A stretch of DNA of 64,000 nt from the NCBI GenBank assembly GCA_016870775.1, contig VGAK01000003.1:1-64000 (forward strand), given 5' to 3'. The notes beneath the pieces were generated by a model, which was not told the DNA's origin, did not search any database, and saw only the letters and a list, made by a program, of their open reading frames with translations. Below are positions 42,794-51,373 of this stretch, in pieces. The first letter of the stretch is position 1; each line of letters begins with the position of its first letter. The position numbers and the translations under genes are program-made. This DNA is from Actinomycetota bacterium. GTDB lineage: Bacteria; Actinomycetota; Acidimicrobiia; Acidimicrobiales; Ilumatobacteraceae.

Positions 42794-43777
42794 ATGAGCG
42801 GCGACTCCACCGTCGGTGAGGGTGTTGCTCCGTGGTTTCCGCACGAGCCCGTCATGGTCGCCGAGATCGCCGCGGTCTTTGCCGATCTCGCCGGTGGAAC
42901 CTTCCTCGACGCGACACTCGGTGGGGCGGGTCACGCCGCCGCGCTCCTCGCGGCGCACCCGGCGGTGCATCTGCTCGGGATCGACAGGGATCCCGCGGCT
43001 CTGCGGGCCGCATCGCTGCATCTCGGAACCGGCGACATCGCCGGGCGTGCGACCCTCCGGCACGCCCGGTTCGATGCGGCGGCCTCCGTCGTGATCGGGG
43101 AGGGCATCGGGTCGTTGGCCGGTGCCCTCTTCGATCTCGGTGTCTCCTCGCACCAGTTGGATGCTCCGGATCGTGGCTTCTCGTACCGGCACGACGCCCC
43201 CCTCGACATGCGCATGGACACGACCTCGGGGCCGACCGCGGCGGACATCGTGAACGGATTCGACGAAGCGCGTCTGGCCCGGCTCATCGCCGACCACTCC
43301 GATGAGCGATGGGCACGCCGCATCGCGGCCGCGCTCGTCGCAGCCCGGCCGATCACGTCGACCGTCGAACTGGCCGACGTGATCGTCGGGGCGATTCCCG
43401 CCGCTGCCCGCCGCAGTGGTGGCCATCCCGCCAAGCGGACATTCCAGGCGATCCGCATCGAGGTGAACGGCGAACTAGTGATCCTGCGCCCCGCGCTGGA
43501 GTCGGTGCTCGCGATGCTGGCCCCGGGTGCGCGCCTCGCAGTTCTCACCTACCACTCCGGCGAGGACCGGATCGTGAAAGAGGTGATGCGGGCCGCCGAG
43601 ACCGGTGGCTGCACCTGCCCGCCGGCACTCCCGTGCCGGTGCGCAGCGGTGCGGACCGCTGTGCGCGTGCGTGCTCCACGCCAGCCCGGTGCGGCCGAGC
43701 GACTGTCCAACCCGCGGGCACGGTCCGCGCGTTTGCGCGTCGTCGAGCGGATCAGCGCGGCGGGAGCGGAGAACTGA
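42794..43777 (+). CDS. rsmH: 16S rRNA (cytosine-1402-N4)-methyltransferase
   Basis: A 327-residue SAM-dependent methyltransferase from ATG 42794. HEPVMVAEIAAVF, FLDATLGGAGHAAALL (SAM site), LFDLGVSSHQLDAPDRGFSYRHDAPLDMRMD, TFQAIRIEVNGEL and LTYHSGEDRIVKEVM are the standard RsmH motifs. It modifies the ribosomal decoding site. The ATG gives a normal length; the longer reading from 42593 would cross the predicted RNA structure. Followed by ftsL after a 1-bp gap. Confidence 0.94.
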   Translation: MSGDSTVGEGVAPWFPHEPVMVAEIAAVFADLAGGTFLDATLGGAGHAAALLAAHPAVHLLGIDRDPAALRAASLHLGTGDIAGRATLRHARFDAAASVVIGEGIGSLAGALFDLGVSSHQLDAPDRGFSYRHDAPLDMRMDTTSGPTAADIVNGFDEARLARLIADHSDERWARRIAAALVAARPITSTVELADVIVGAIPAAARRSGGHPAKRTFQAIRIEVNGELVILRPALESVLAMLAPGARLAVLTYHSGEDRIVKEVMRAAETGGCTCPPALPCRCAAVRTAVRVRAPRQPGAAERLSNPRARSARLRVVERISAAGAEN

Positions 43778-43778
43778 G

Positions 43779-44267
43779 ATGGCGGTCGTCTCCAAACTCT
43801 CGTCGGTGTCGGCGCTTCGCGATGAGACGCGACGGGGGGACGAGCCAGACTCTCGCAGACCGATCCTCACCATCGTGGAGAGTCGGACGAGTGCCGGCTG
43901 GAAACTCGCCGTGTGCGTCGTCGTGGCAGCCACCTGTCTGCTGGGGGTGGTAGGGCTTCAGGCACGGATGGCGCAGCGCCAGATGCACCTCGACAAGATC
44001 AATTCCGACATCATCCGGGCGCGGCGACACTTCGACACGTTGCGGGCACGGAAGGCGGAGTTGCAGTCCCCGACGCATCTGATCGCACGAGCGCACCAGA
44101 TCGGTCTCGTGCCCGGGGTGCTGCAGCGCGTGGTCGAGATCCCGCCCGACGTCGCCGCACAAGTCGTGGCCACCACCGGCAAGATCGACGACGATGTCGC
44201 CGACACACCGGAGTCATCGTTGGACAAGTTCGGTCGTCTGAAGCCGGCAGTGGTCGGCGGATCGTGA
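43779..44267 (+). CDS. ftsL: Cell division protein FtsL-like
   Basis: A 162-residue bitopic protein. A basic cytoplasmic N-terminus (~42 residues) leads to one membrane segment (KLAVCVVVAATCLLGVVGLQ) and a predicted coiled coil (QRQMHLDKINSDIIRARRHFDTLRARKAELQSPTHLIARAHQIGLV). This layout between rsmH and ftsI is that of FtsL; the sequence is poorly conserved, as usual. It links FtsQ, FtsB and the FtsWI synthase at the septum. Its stop overlaps ftsI as GTGA. Confidence 0.88.
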   Translation: MAVVSKLSSVSALRDETRRGDEPDSRRPILTIVESRTSAGWKLAVCVVVAATCLLGVVGLQARMAQRQMHLDKINSDIIRARRHFDTLRARKAELQSPTHLIARAHQIGLVPGVLQRVVEIPPDVAAQVVATTGKIDDDVADTPESSLDKFGRLKPAVVGGS

Positions 44268-46381
44268 GCACCCGGGGCGGAGACACGGGGACGCGCCGCG
44301 TCTCGGAGCGGCATTCTCGCTCCCACGGGGCAACGTCGGCGCGCCGGGTTGGGTCGCGCCCGGCGACGGGCCGTGCGCCTGCTGTGCGTTCGACGACACG
44401 TCGTTCGTCGACGTCGCGTCCGCGCACCGATCGCCGCACGGGGAGCAAGGTCGACAACTCCGGTGCGGCGCACCGTCCCCCCGGGCGCACCGCGCAACGC
44501 GCCGATCCCGCGTCGCGCGCCCCGTCGCCCACCGAGGTCCGCCTCCGGTCGTTCCGCGAGCGTGCGTGGGAGGCAATCAAGATGGCCTTCAGCGGCGATG
44601 TGCCGGTCAAGTACAAGGCCAACCGGGTCGGGTCGGATATCGCCAAGATCGCCCTGCGTCGTCGTCTCCGGATGACGGTGCTGATCATGGTCCTCCTGCT
44701 CGGTGTGGTCGGGATCCGCGTGGTCCAGGTGCAGACCTTCGGCGGCGACGGGTACCGGGCCGCGAGCCTCGACCAGCGCACCCGGTCGAACACGATTCGG
44801 GCCACCAGGGGAGTCATCTTCGACCGCAACGGGAACGAACTGGCGCTCTCGGTGCCGAGCATCACCGTCTTTGCCGACCCACGCGAGATCCTCGATGCGC
44901 CTGCCACCGCGCGCGCCCTGGCGCCCGCCCTCGGACTCACTGCGCAGCAGGAGGCCGAACTCCTGGCCAAGTTCACGGTCCCCGGTCAGGGGTTCGTCTA
45001 TCTGGCGCGCGAGAGGACACGCGAGGAAGCCGATCTGATCCTCGGGTTGGGACTGACCGGTGTCCATTCCTACAACGAACCGGCGCGAACCGTGGAGGGC
45101 GGTGTCGCCGAGGCGGTGATCGGCCGCACCGATCCCGACGGGGTGGGAACGTCGGGTCTCGAAAAGCAGTTCAACGGTCTCCTCACCGGTACGGACGGAC
45201 TCGTGGTGAGGGAAGTGGGCGCGAACGGCCGACCGATCGCGGGGCAGGACACGGTCACCGCCGCCCCGGTCCCCGGGGACGATCTCGTGCTGACGGTCGA
45301 CAAGAACATCCAGTTCCACACCGATGCCGCCCTCCTCGACAGGGTCGGACAACTCGGTGCGCGCGGTGGCACCGCGATCGTCATGGACTCGGTCACCGGT
45401 GACGTCTATGCGATGTCGAACGTGCGCCGCAACGATGCCGGTGGTGCCGAGTTGGCATCGGGCAATTTCGCCACTGTCGAGGCCGGAGAGCCCGGATCGG
45501 TCGCCAAGGTGTTCTCGATCGCGGCGGCATTGAACGAGGGCCGGATCACGCCCGAGACCGTCTTCTCGGTGCCGGGTGCCAAGGTGATCGACGGCTATCC
45601 GATCCGTGATGCATGGCCCCACCCGACGATGGACATGGACGTGCGGTACATCTTCTCTGAGAGCTCGAACATCGGCACGATGCTCGCCGCGCAGACGATC
45701 GAGTCGAAGAGACTCCACCACTATCTGTCTGGGTTCGGCTTCGGGAGGCCCACTGGTCTCGGGTACCCGGGCGAGAGCAGGGGAATCCTGCGTCCCGCGA
45801 AGAAGTGGCGAGGCACGGAGAAGTTCACGGTCTCCTACGGTTATGGAATGGCGAGCACCCCGTTGCAGTTGATCGCGGGCGTGAACGCGGTGGCCAACAA
45901 GGGCGTCTATGTCGCCCCGAGGCTCGTGGGTGCCACGATCGACGGCACCGGTGCGCGAGTGGACCGCGCGCCCTCGGCCACGAGACCGGTGCTCACCGAG
46001 GCGACGGCCGCCACGATGGTGGACATGATGCGGGAGGTGGTGTGCACGGGAACGGGCGAGCTCGCCAAGGTCAAGGGCATGAACATCGCCGGCAAGACGG
46101 GCACCGGCTACAAGGTCCAGGACAACGGCACGTACACCACCGACACCGGCGGCAGGAAGTACTTCGCGTCGTTCGTGGGATTCTTCCCGGCAGCCAATCC
46201 GCGCGTGACGATGCTGGTGAACATCGACGAGCCCAACGCGAACTCGCGCGACCGCTTCGGCGGAACGGCGGCTGCACCGGTGTTCGCCCGGCTCGTGCCG
46301 ACGGTGATGCACGAGTTGGGAATCGAGCCGACTGGGACCGGCACCGGGTGCAAGAAGGCGGTCGCGGCCGGGGCGCCGTGA
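44264..46381 (+). CDS. ftsI: Penicillin-binding protein, septal transpeptidase FtsI
   Basis: A 705-residue class B PBP. An unusually long, Arg/Ser/Thr-rich cytoplasmic tail (~136 residues) precedes the membrane segment (137-158). The dimerisation domain begins RATRGVIFDRNG. The transpeptidase has SVAK at 412-415, SSN in SESSNIGTML and KTG at 611. It cross-links septal peptidoglycan with FtsW. GTG 44264 overlaps the ftsL stop. The basic tail could bind DNA or acidic partners; tails of this type occur in actinobacterial FtsI but this one is long. Confidence 0.94.
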   Translation: MSTRGGDTGTRRVSERHSRSHGATSARRVGSRPATGRAPAVRSTTRRSSTSRPRTDRRTGSKVDNSGAAHRPPGRTAQRADPASRAPSPTEVRLRSFRERAWEAIKMAFSGDVPVKYKANRVGSDIAKIALRRRLRMTVLIMVLLLGVVGIRVVQVQTFGGDGYRAASLDQRTRSNTIRATRGVIFDRNGNELALSVPSITVFADPREILDAPATARALAPALGLTAQQEAELLAKFTVPGQGFVYLARERTREEADLILGLGLTGVHSYNEPARTVEGGVAEAVIGRTDPDGVGTSGLEKQFNGLLTGTDGLVVREVGANGRPIAGQDTVTAAPVPGDDLVLTVDKNIQFHTDAALLDRVGQLGARGGTAIVMDSVTGDVYAMSNVRRNDAGGAELASGNFATVEAGEPGSVAKVFSIAAALNEGRITPETVFSVPGAKVIDGYPIRDAWPHPTMDMDVRYIFSESSNIGTMLAAQTIESKRLHHYLSGFGFGRPTGLGYPGESRGILRPAKKWRGTEKFTVSYGYGMASTPLQLIAGVNAVANKGVYVAPRLVGATIDGTGARVDRAPSATRPVLTEATAATMVDMMREVVCTGTGELAKVKGMNIAGKTGTGYKVQDNGTYTTDTGGRKYFASFVGFFPAANPRVTMLVNIDEPNANSRDRFGGTAAAPVFARLVPTVMHELGIEPTGTGTGCKKAVAAGAP

Positions 46382-46390
46382 GGGTGGACA

Positions 46391-47884
46391 ATGTCGCGCC
46401 ACGACGTGCAGCCCATCAGGGCGACTGACGCCGCAGCCGCCGTCGGCGGGAGCGTCGTCGGCGATCCGGACCGGATGATCCGCGGGATCACCGACGATTC
46501 GCGCGATGCGCGCGACGGCGATGTGTTCTGCTGCGTGCGCGGGCAGCGCACCGACGGGCATCGGCACGCGGCCCAGGCGGTGGCATCGGGGTGCCGGGTC
46601 CTGCTGTGCGACAGGGAGCTCGCGCCGGGTGAACTCGGTGGCGCGGCCGGCGCGGAGCCGGGGGACGTGACCCAGATCGTGGTCGCCGATGTCCGGGCGT
46701 GCCTCGGTGTCCTGGCGGACCATCTCTTTGGTCATCCCTCGCGGAACCTCGTGATGGTCGGTGTCACCGGGACCAATGGCAAGACCTCGACCGTTGCGAT
46801 CCTGGCCTCGATCCTCGGGGCATCCGGGATGATCACCGAGACGATCGGGACTCTCACCGGGGTGCGCACCACGCCCGAGCCGGTGGATCTGCACGCACGT
46901 CTCCGGGATGCGCTCGCAGCGGGTGCGGGGGCCGTGGTGATGGAGGTCTCCTCGCACGCTCTCGCGCTCGGGCGCGTCTCGGGCATCAGGTTCGCGGTCG
47001 CGGTGTTCACCAACCTCTCCCGTGATCACCTCGATTTCCACGGGGACATGGAGTCGTACTTCGCGGCGAAGCGGGGCCTGTTTCACCCCGACAGGTGCGA
47101 CCTCGCCGTGGTCAACGTCGATGACGAGTGGGGACGGCGGATCGTGGCTGGGGCACAGGTTCCGGTGTCGGGGTTCTCGCCGGGGACACTCGATGATCCG
47201 GTGTGCACGGCGCACTCGGTCTCGTTCACACGGGGGAACTCCCGCATCACCGTCCCGATCGGGGGACGCTTCACGCTGGCGAATGCGCTCGGTGCAGTCG
47301 TGGCAGCCGAGGCTCTCGGCATCGCGGCTGGGCCGATCGCGCAGGGTTGCGCCAGCGTCGAGCCTCCGACTGGGCGATTCGAGTCGGTCCGGAACGACGT
47401 GGGAATCGACGTGATCATCGACTACGCGCACACGGCGGAGAGCCTCGAGTTGCTGCTCGCCTCGGCGCGCGAGGTCTGCACGGGGACCTTGACGGTGGTG
47501 TTCGGGTGTGGCGGTGACCGGGACGCGGGCAAGCGCGAGCAGATGGGTCGTGCCGCTGCGCTCGGCGCCGACCGGGTCTTGGTCACCTCCGACAACCCGC
47601 GCGGAGAGGAGCCGATGGCCATCATCGACGCCGTGGCGCGCGGAGTTCGTGCCGGGGGTCGCGAGCCCCTGGTCGAGCCGGATCGGGGCTCGGCGATCGC
47701 ATCCGCCATTTCCGGGGCGGAGCGTGGTGACATGGTGGTGATAGCCGGAAAGGGCCATGAGACGACCCAGGAGATCGCCGGTGTCCACCATCGCTTCGTC
47801 GATGCGGAGGTGGCGGTCGTCGCACTGAGGGGCAGGGCATTGAGCGGGTCAGCGTCTGGGAACGAACGGAATGGTGAGGCGTGA
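46391..47884 (+). CDS. murE: UDP-MurNAc-tripeptide synthetase
   Basis: A 497-residue Mur ligase. ATP site VGVTGTNGKTSTVAIL, EVSSHALALGRV, FTNLSRDHLDFHGDMESYF (carbamoyl-Lys region follows, AAKRGLF), DYAHTAESLELLL, and TSDNPRGEEP with Asp401-Asn-Pro-Arg404. The DNPR sequence marks meso-diaminopimelate as the added amino acid in this family, rather than lysine. ATG 46391 is 9 bp past ftsI. The stop overlaps mraY (GTGA), with no murF between. Confidence 0.95.
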   Translation: MSRHDVQPIRATDAAAAVGGSVVGDPDRMIRGITDDSRDARDGDVFCCVRGQRTDGHRHAAQAVASGCRVLLCDRELAPGELGGAAGAEPGDVTQIVVADVRACLGVLADHLFGHPSRNLVMVGVTGTNGKTSTVAILASILGASGMITETIGTLTGVRTTPEPVDLHARLRDALAAGAGAVVMEVSSHALALGRVSGIRFAVAVFTNLSRDHLDFHGDMESYFAAKRGLFHPDRCDLAVVNVDDEWGRRIVAGAQVPVSGFSPGTLDDPVCTAHSVSFTRGNSRITVPIGGRFTLANALGAVVAAEALGIAAGPIAQGCASVEPPTGRFESVRNDVGIDVIIDYAHTAESLELLLASAREVCTGTLTVVFGCGGDRDAGKREQMGRAAALGADRVLVTSDNPRGEEPMAIIDAVARGVRAGGREPLVEPDRGSAIASAISGAERGDMVVIAGKGHETTQEIAGVHHRFVDAEVAVVALRGRALSGSASGNERNGEA

Positions 47885-48939
47885 TCGCGGTTCTGATTGC
47901 CGGAGCCGTCTCGCTCGTGCTGTCGTTGTTCGGCACCCGATGGTTGATCGGGTTCTTCGCGCGGCTCGGGTTCGGTCAGCCGATCCTGGGCGCCGAGGAC
48001 CACGGACCGGTGCAGCACATGAAGAAACAGGGGACCGCCACGATGGGTGGAGCGGCGATCCTGGGTGCGGCCTTCATCGGATTCTCGGTCGCCCACCTGC
48101 GACCTGGAATCGCTTTCTCCGACCAGGCGCTCATCATGTGGGCGGGTGTGGCGATCCTGGCCGTGATGGGCTTCCTCGACGACTGGTTGAAGGTGCGCAA
48201 GCGCCACAACCGCGGGATCTTCTGGAAGAAGAAGGGGTGGATCACCTTCGGACTCGTCGCACTCACCACGGCATGGCTGTCGCTGTCCACAGGGGTCAGC
48301 CAGACGTTGTCGATCACGCGCGCCGACCTACCCGGCTGGGAATTGCCCCAGGTCGCGTGGATCGTCTGGACGGCGCTCATGGTCTGGGCCACCACGAACG
48401 CCGTGAACGTCACCGACGGTCTCGACGGTCTCGCTGCGGGGTCGGCCACTTTCGGGTTCCTCGCCTTCACTGCGATCGCATACTGGGCCTTCCGCAATCC
48501 CGACATCTACGGACTCGTGAACCCGCTCGACCTCGCGGTCTTCGCTGCGGCGATGGCGGGCGCCTGCGGTGGCTTCCTCTGGTGGAACGCGGCACCCGCG
48601 CGCATCTTCATGGGCGATGTCGGTGCTCTCGGGATCGGTGCGGCGCTCGGGTACCTCGCGGTGACCACCAACACCCATCTTCTCCTTCCCGTGATCTGTG
48701 CGTTGAACGTGATGGAGGCCGGGTCGGTGGCGGTGCAGATGGGGGTCTTCAAGGCCTCGGGCCGAAAGCGTCGCCTCTTCCGCATGTCGCCGGTCCACCA
48801 TCACTTCGAGTTGATCGGATGGCCAGAGACCACGGTCATCATCCGGCTCTGGATCATCTCGGGGATCTTCGTCGCGGGTGCCCTCGCCATCTTCATCGCC
48901 GACTTCACCAACATCGCCGATCGGTTCGCGGGACGATGA
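47881..48939 (+). CDS. mraY: Phospho-N-acetylmuramoyl-pentapeptide transferase
   Basis: A 352-residue membrane enzyme with about ten membrane segments. It moves phospho-MurNAc-pentapeptide to undecaprenyl phosphate, giving lipid I. Key motifs are the conserved KKQGTATMGGAAILG, FLDDWLKVRKRHNRGIFWKKK, NAVNVTDGLDGLAAG and RLFRMSPVHHHFELIGWPE. Directly follows murE; in most actinobacteria murF sits here and murD follows, but both are absent and ftsW comes 30 bp downstream. Confidence 0.96.
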   Translation: MIAVLIAGAVSLVLSLFGTRWLIGFFARLGFGQPILGAEDHGPVQHMKKQGTATMGGAAILGAAFIGFSVAHLRPGIAFSDQALIMWAGVAILAVMGFLDDWLKVRKRHNRGIFWKKKGWITFGLVALTTAWLSLSTGVSQTLSITRADLPGWELPQVAWIVWTALMVWATTNAVNVTDGLDGLAAGSATFGFLAFTAIAYWAFRNPDIYGLVNPLDLAVFAAAMAGACGGFLWWNAAPARIFMGDVGALGIGAALGYLAVTTNTHLLLPVICALNVMEAGSVAVQMGVFKASGRKRRLFRMSPVHHHFELIGWPETTVIIRLWIISGIFVAGALAIFIADFTNIADRFAGR

Positions 48940-48969
48940 ACCGCCGGGCACGGGGAATGGAGTGATCCG

Positions 48970-50178
48970 ATGAGCAGGGTCGACCGGGGAACCGGGGAGA
49001 ACACTCGCACAGCGTCGTTGAGGGAGCGCCGGATCGCGATGCTGCGACGGACGAACATCGCCGATCGCCACCGCATCGCGCTCGGGCCGCCCACGACATC
49101 GTTCTGGGGCATCTTCGGTATCGTCGCGATCTTCGTCGTGCTCGGGATCATCATGGTGCTCTCGTCGTCGTCGGTCGTGCGCCTGCAGTCGGGTGGGTCG
49201 CCCTGGAGTTTCTTCCAGAAGCAGATTGTGTGGGCCACCATGGGCGGGGCGGGGATGTGGTACGCGTACCACGTCCCCTACACGACATGGGTCAAACAAC
49301 GGTGGCTGTCCATGGCCGCGGCAGTGGTCCTCGGTGCGAATGCCTTCGTGTTCCTGAAGGGACAGTTCATCAACGGGGCGCGGGCGTGGCTCGAGATCTT
49401 CGGCTTCAGGCTCCAACCCTCGGAGTTCATGAAGATCGTCGCGGTGCTGTTCTGTGCGAACCTGATCGCAAAGCGCCACAGATCGGTGGCGATTCCGGCG
49501 ATGGTCCACTATCCGTTGCTGGGTGCGATGTGCGCGACTGCGGGGTTGTGCGGACTCCAGCGCGACTACGGCGGAGCCCTCATTTTCATCGGCACGATCG
49601 GCCTGATGATGGTGATGTCGGGTCTCTCGTGGAGAAGGATCGCGGCCACGCTCGCCGGCGTCGCGTTCGCGGGTTGGCTGCTCCTGCAGGTGTCGGTGCG
49701 CGCCAAGAAGCGTCTCACCGCGTTCCTGAATCTCGACGAGACCAAGGGTGACTGGGGTTACCAGGTGTACCAGTCGCTCCTCAGCATGGCCAATGGTGGC
49801 TGGACCGGGACCGGCATCGGATCGGGGACCGCCAAGTGGGGCTACGTGCCCGAGGCCCACACCGACTTCATCTTCGCCGTCATCGCCGAGGAACTCGGGC
49901 TCTTCGGCACGGTTCTCGTGATCGGTGGGTTCATCTTCCTCGTTCTGTTCGGCGTGCGTGTCGCGCTCGCTGCGCCCGACATGACGAGTGCGCTGATCGC
50001 GGCCGGGATCTCGGCGTGGTTCGGGTTCCAGTCGTTCATCAACATCGGCGGAGTGTCGGGAGCGTTGCCCCTGACCGGCTTGACCCTGCCGTTCCTCAGC
50101 TACGGGGGCTCCTCGCTGGTCGCCTCGATGTTCGCGGCCGGGATGCTGTTGAACATCGCGCGCCGTGTGAAAACCTGA
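48970..50178 (+). CDS. ftsW: Septal peptidoglycan glycosyltransferase FtsW
   Basis: A 402-residue SEDS protein with about ten membrane segments. INGARAWLEIFGFRLQPSEFMK holds the catalytic-region residues; YVPEAHTDFIFAVIAEELG and PLTGLTLPFLSYGGSSLVASM are SEDS hallmarks. It polymerises glycan strands at the septum with FtsI as partner. ATG 48970 gives a ~40-residue basic N-terminal tail. The gap to murG is 4 bp. Confidence 0.95.
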   Translation: MSRVDRGTGENTRTASLRERRIAMLRRTNIADRHRIALGPPTTSFWGIFGIVAIFVVLGIIMVLSSSSVVRLQSGGSPWSFFQKQIVWATMGGAGMWYAYHVPYTTWVKQRWLSMAAAVVLGANAFVFLKGQFINGARAWLEIFGFRLQPSEFMKIVAVLFCANLIAKRHRSVAIPAMVHYPLLGAMCATAGLCGLQRDYGGALIFIGTIGLMMVMSGLSWRRIAATLAGVAFAGWLLLQVSVRAKKRLTAFLNLDETKGDWGYQVYQSLLSMANGGWTGTGIGSGTAKWGYVPEAHTDFIFAVIAEELGLFGTVLVIGGFIFLVLFGVRVALAAPDMTSALIAAGISAWFGFQSFINIGGVSGALPLTGLTLPFLSYGGSSLVASMFAAGMLLNIARRVKT

Positions 50179-50182
50179 CTCC

Positions 50183-51358
50183 ATGACCCACGTCGAATCG
50201 GATCGGCCGACGGACCGGTCGACAAGACGCCGACCAGAAGGCGCGGGGGCCCCAGTCCCCACCCGGGTGGTTGTGACCGGTGGGGGCACCGCGGGGCACG
50301 TGGTGCCTGCGATCGCGATCCTCGAGGCCCTGGTTGACTCCGGGATCGATGAGGCAGAACTGGCCTATGTGGGGTCGCGGCGCGGCATCGAGCGGGTGCG
50401 CCTCGCGCGCGAGTTGCCCCTGGTCCGCGCGGCATTCCTGCCGATCTCGGGCCTGCAGAGGACATGGTCCCTGCGAGGTGTCGCGGCGAATCTCGCGCTC
50501 CCGTGGCGACTGTTGCGCAGCACGGTGATGGCACACGCGTTGGTGAGGCGATGGCGCCCGTCCGTCGTGGTGTCGGTGGGGGGTTATGCGAGCGCACCGA
50601 TGTCGTCGGCAGCGACGAGGACCGGAGTGCCGCTCGTCTGCGTGAGTTGGGATCGCACTCCCGGTCTGGCCACGCGGCGTCAGTCGGCGAGCGCGGCAGT
50701 GTGCGCCGTGGCCTTCGAGGGCTCCGATCTGCCCCGCGCCGTCGTGACGGGTGCGCCGTTGAGGCGGCGCGTGCGCACGCTCGACGTGCGCGCCGAGCGC
50801 GACCCTGCGCGGCGCAGTCTTGGGGTCGACCCGGCTGCGGCGATGGTGACGATCGTCGGCGGGTCGCTCGGGTCTCGAGTGCTCAACGATGCGGCGGCGG
50901 AGGTCCTGATGCGACTCGCGGGCTCGGGTGCGGTGGTGCGGCACGTGACTGGTCCGCGCTTCTTCGACGACCCCGCACCCGTGGTCCCCGAGGGCGTCGG
51001 GTACCAACGCGTCGCCTACGACGAGGACATCGCCACCACGTACGCGGCGACCGATCTCCTGGTGTGCCGCGCGGGTGCCGGAACGGTCCTCGAGATCGCC
51101 GCGGTCGGGATGGCCGCGGTGGTGGTGCCGTGGTCGGGCGCGGCCGGGGATCATCAGAGCGTGAATGCCCGATGGCTCGCCGATGCGCGCGCCGCGGTCG
51201 TGGTCGCAGACGAGGACACGAACGCGATCGTGGAGTCTGTCGTGCGGATCCTCGGCGATCCCGTCTCGAGGGGGCTGCTCGCCGAATCTGCCCACGCGCT
51301 GGGGGAGCGCCACCGATCGGACTCTCTGGTGCGGACCATCCTGGATGCAGCGTCGTGA
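50183..51358 (+). CDS. murG: UDP-GlcNAc:lipid I GlcNAc transferase
   Basis: A 391-residue GT28 enzyme that turns lipid I into lipid II at the inner face of the membrane. TGGGTAGHVVPAIAILEAL, VVSVGGYASAPMSSAA, TIVGGSLGSRVLND and CRAGAGTVLEIAAVGMAAVVVPW with DHQ are present. The segment usually reading HE(Q/A)N is VSWDRTPGLAT here, an odd change near the acceptor site. An N-terminal tail of ~27 residues is extra. Position and length support MurG. Confidence 0.92.
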   Translation: MTHVESDRPTDRSTRRRPEGAGAPVPTRVVVTGGGTAGHVVPAIAILEALVDSGIDEAELAYVGSRRGIERVRLARELPLVRAAFLPISGLQRTWSLRGVAANLALPWRLLRSTVMAHALVRRWRPSVVVSVGGYASAPMSSAATRTGVPLVCVSWDRTPGLATRRQSASAAVCAVAFEGSDLPRAVVTGAPLRRRVRTLDVRAERDPARRSLGVDPAAAMVTIVGGSLGSRVLNDAAAEVLMRLAGSGAVVRHVTGPRFFDDPAPVVPEGVGYQRVAYDEDIATTYAATDLLVCRAGAGTVLEIAAVGMAAVVVPWSGAAGDHQSVNARWLADARAAVVVADEDTNAIVESVVRILGDPVSRGLLAESAHALGERHRSDSLVRTILDAAS

Positions 51359-51373
51359 GACAATGGAATCCAC

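Noticed and set aside
43958-47791. A 1277-codon minus-strand open frame
   Set aside because: Entirely antisense to ftsL, ftsI and murE, which have clear motifs; an effect of high third-position GC.
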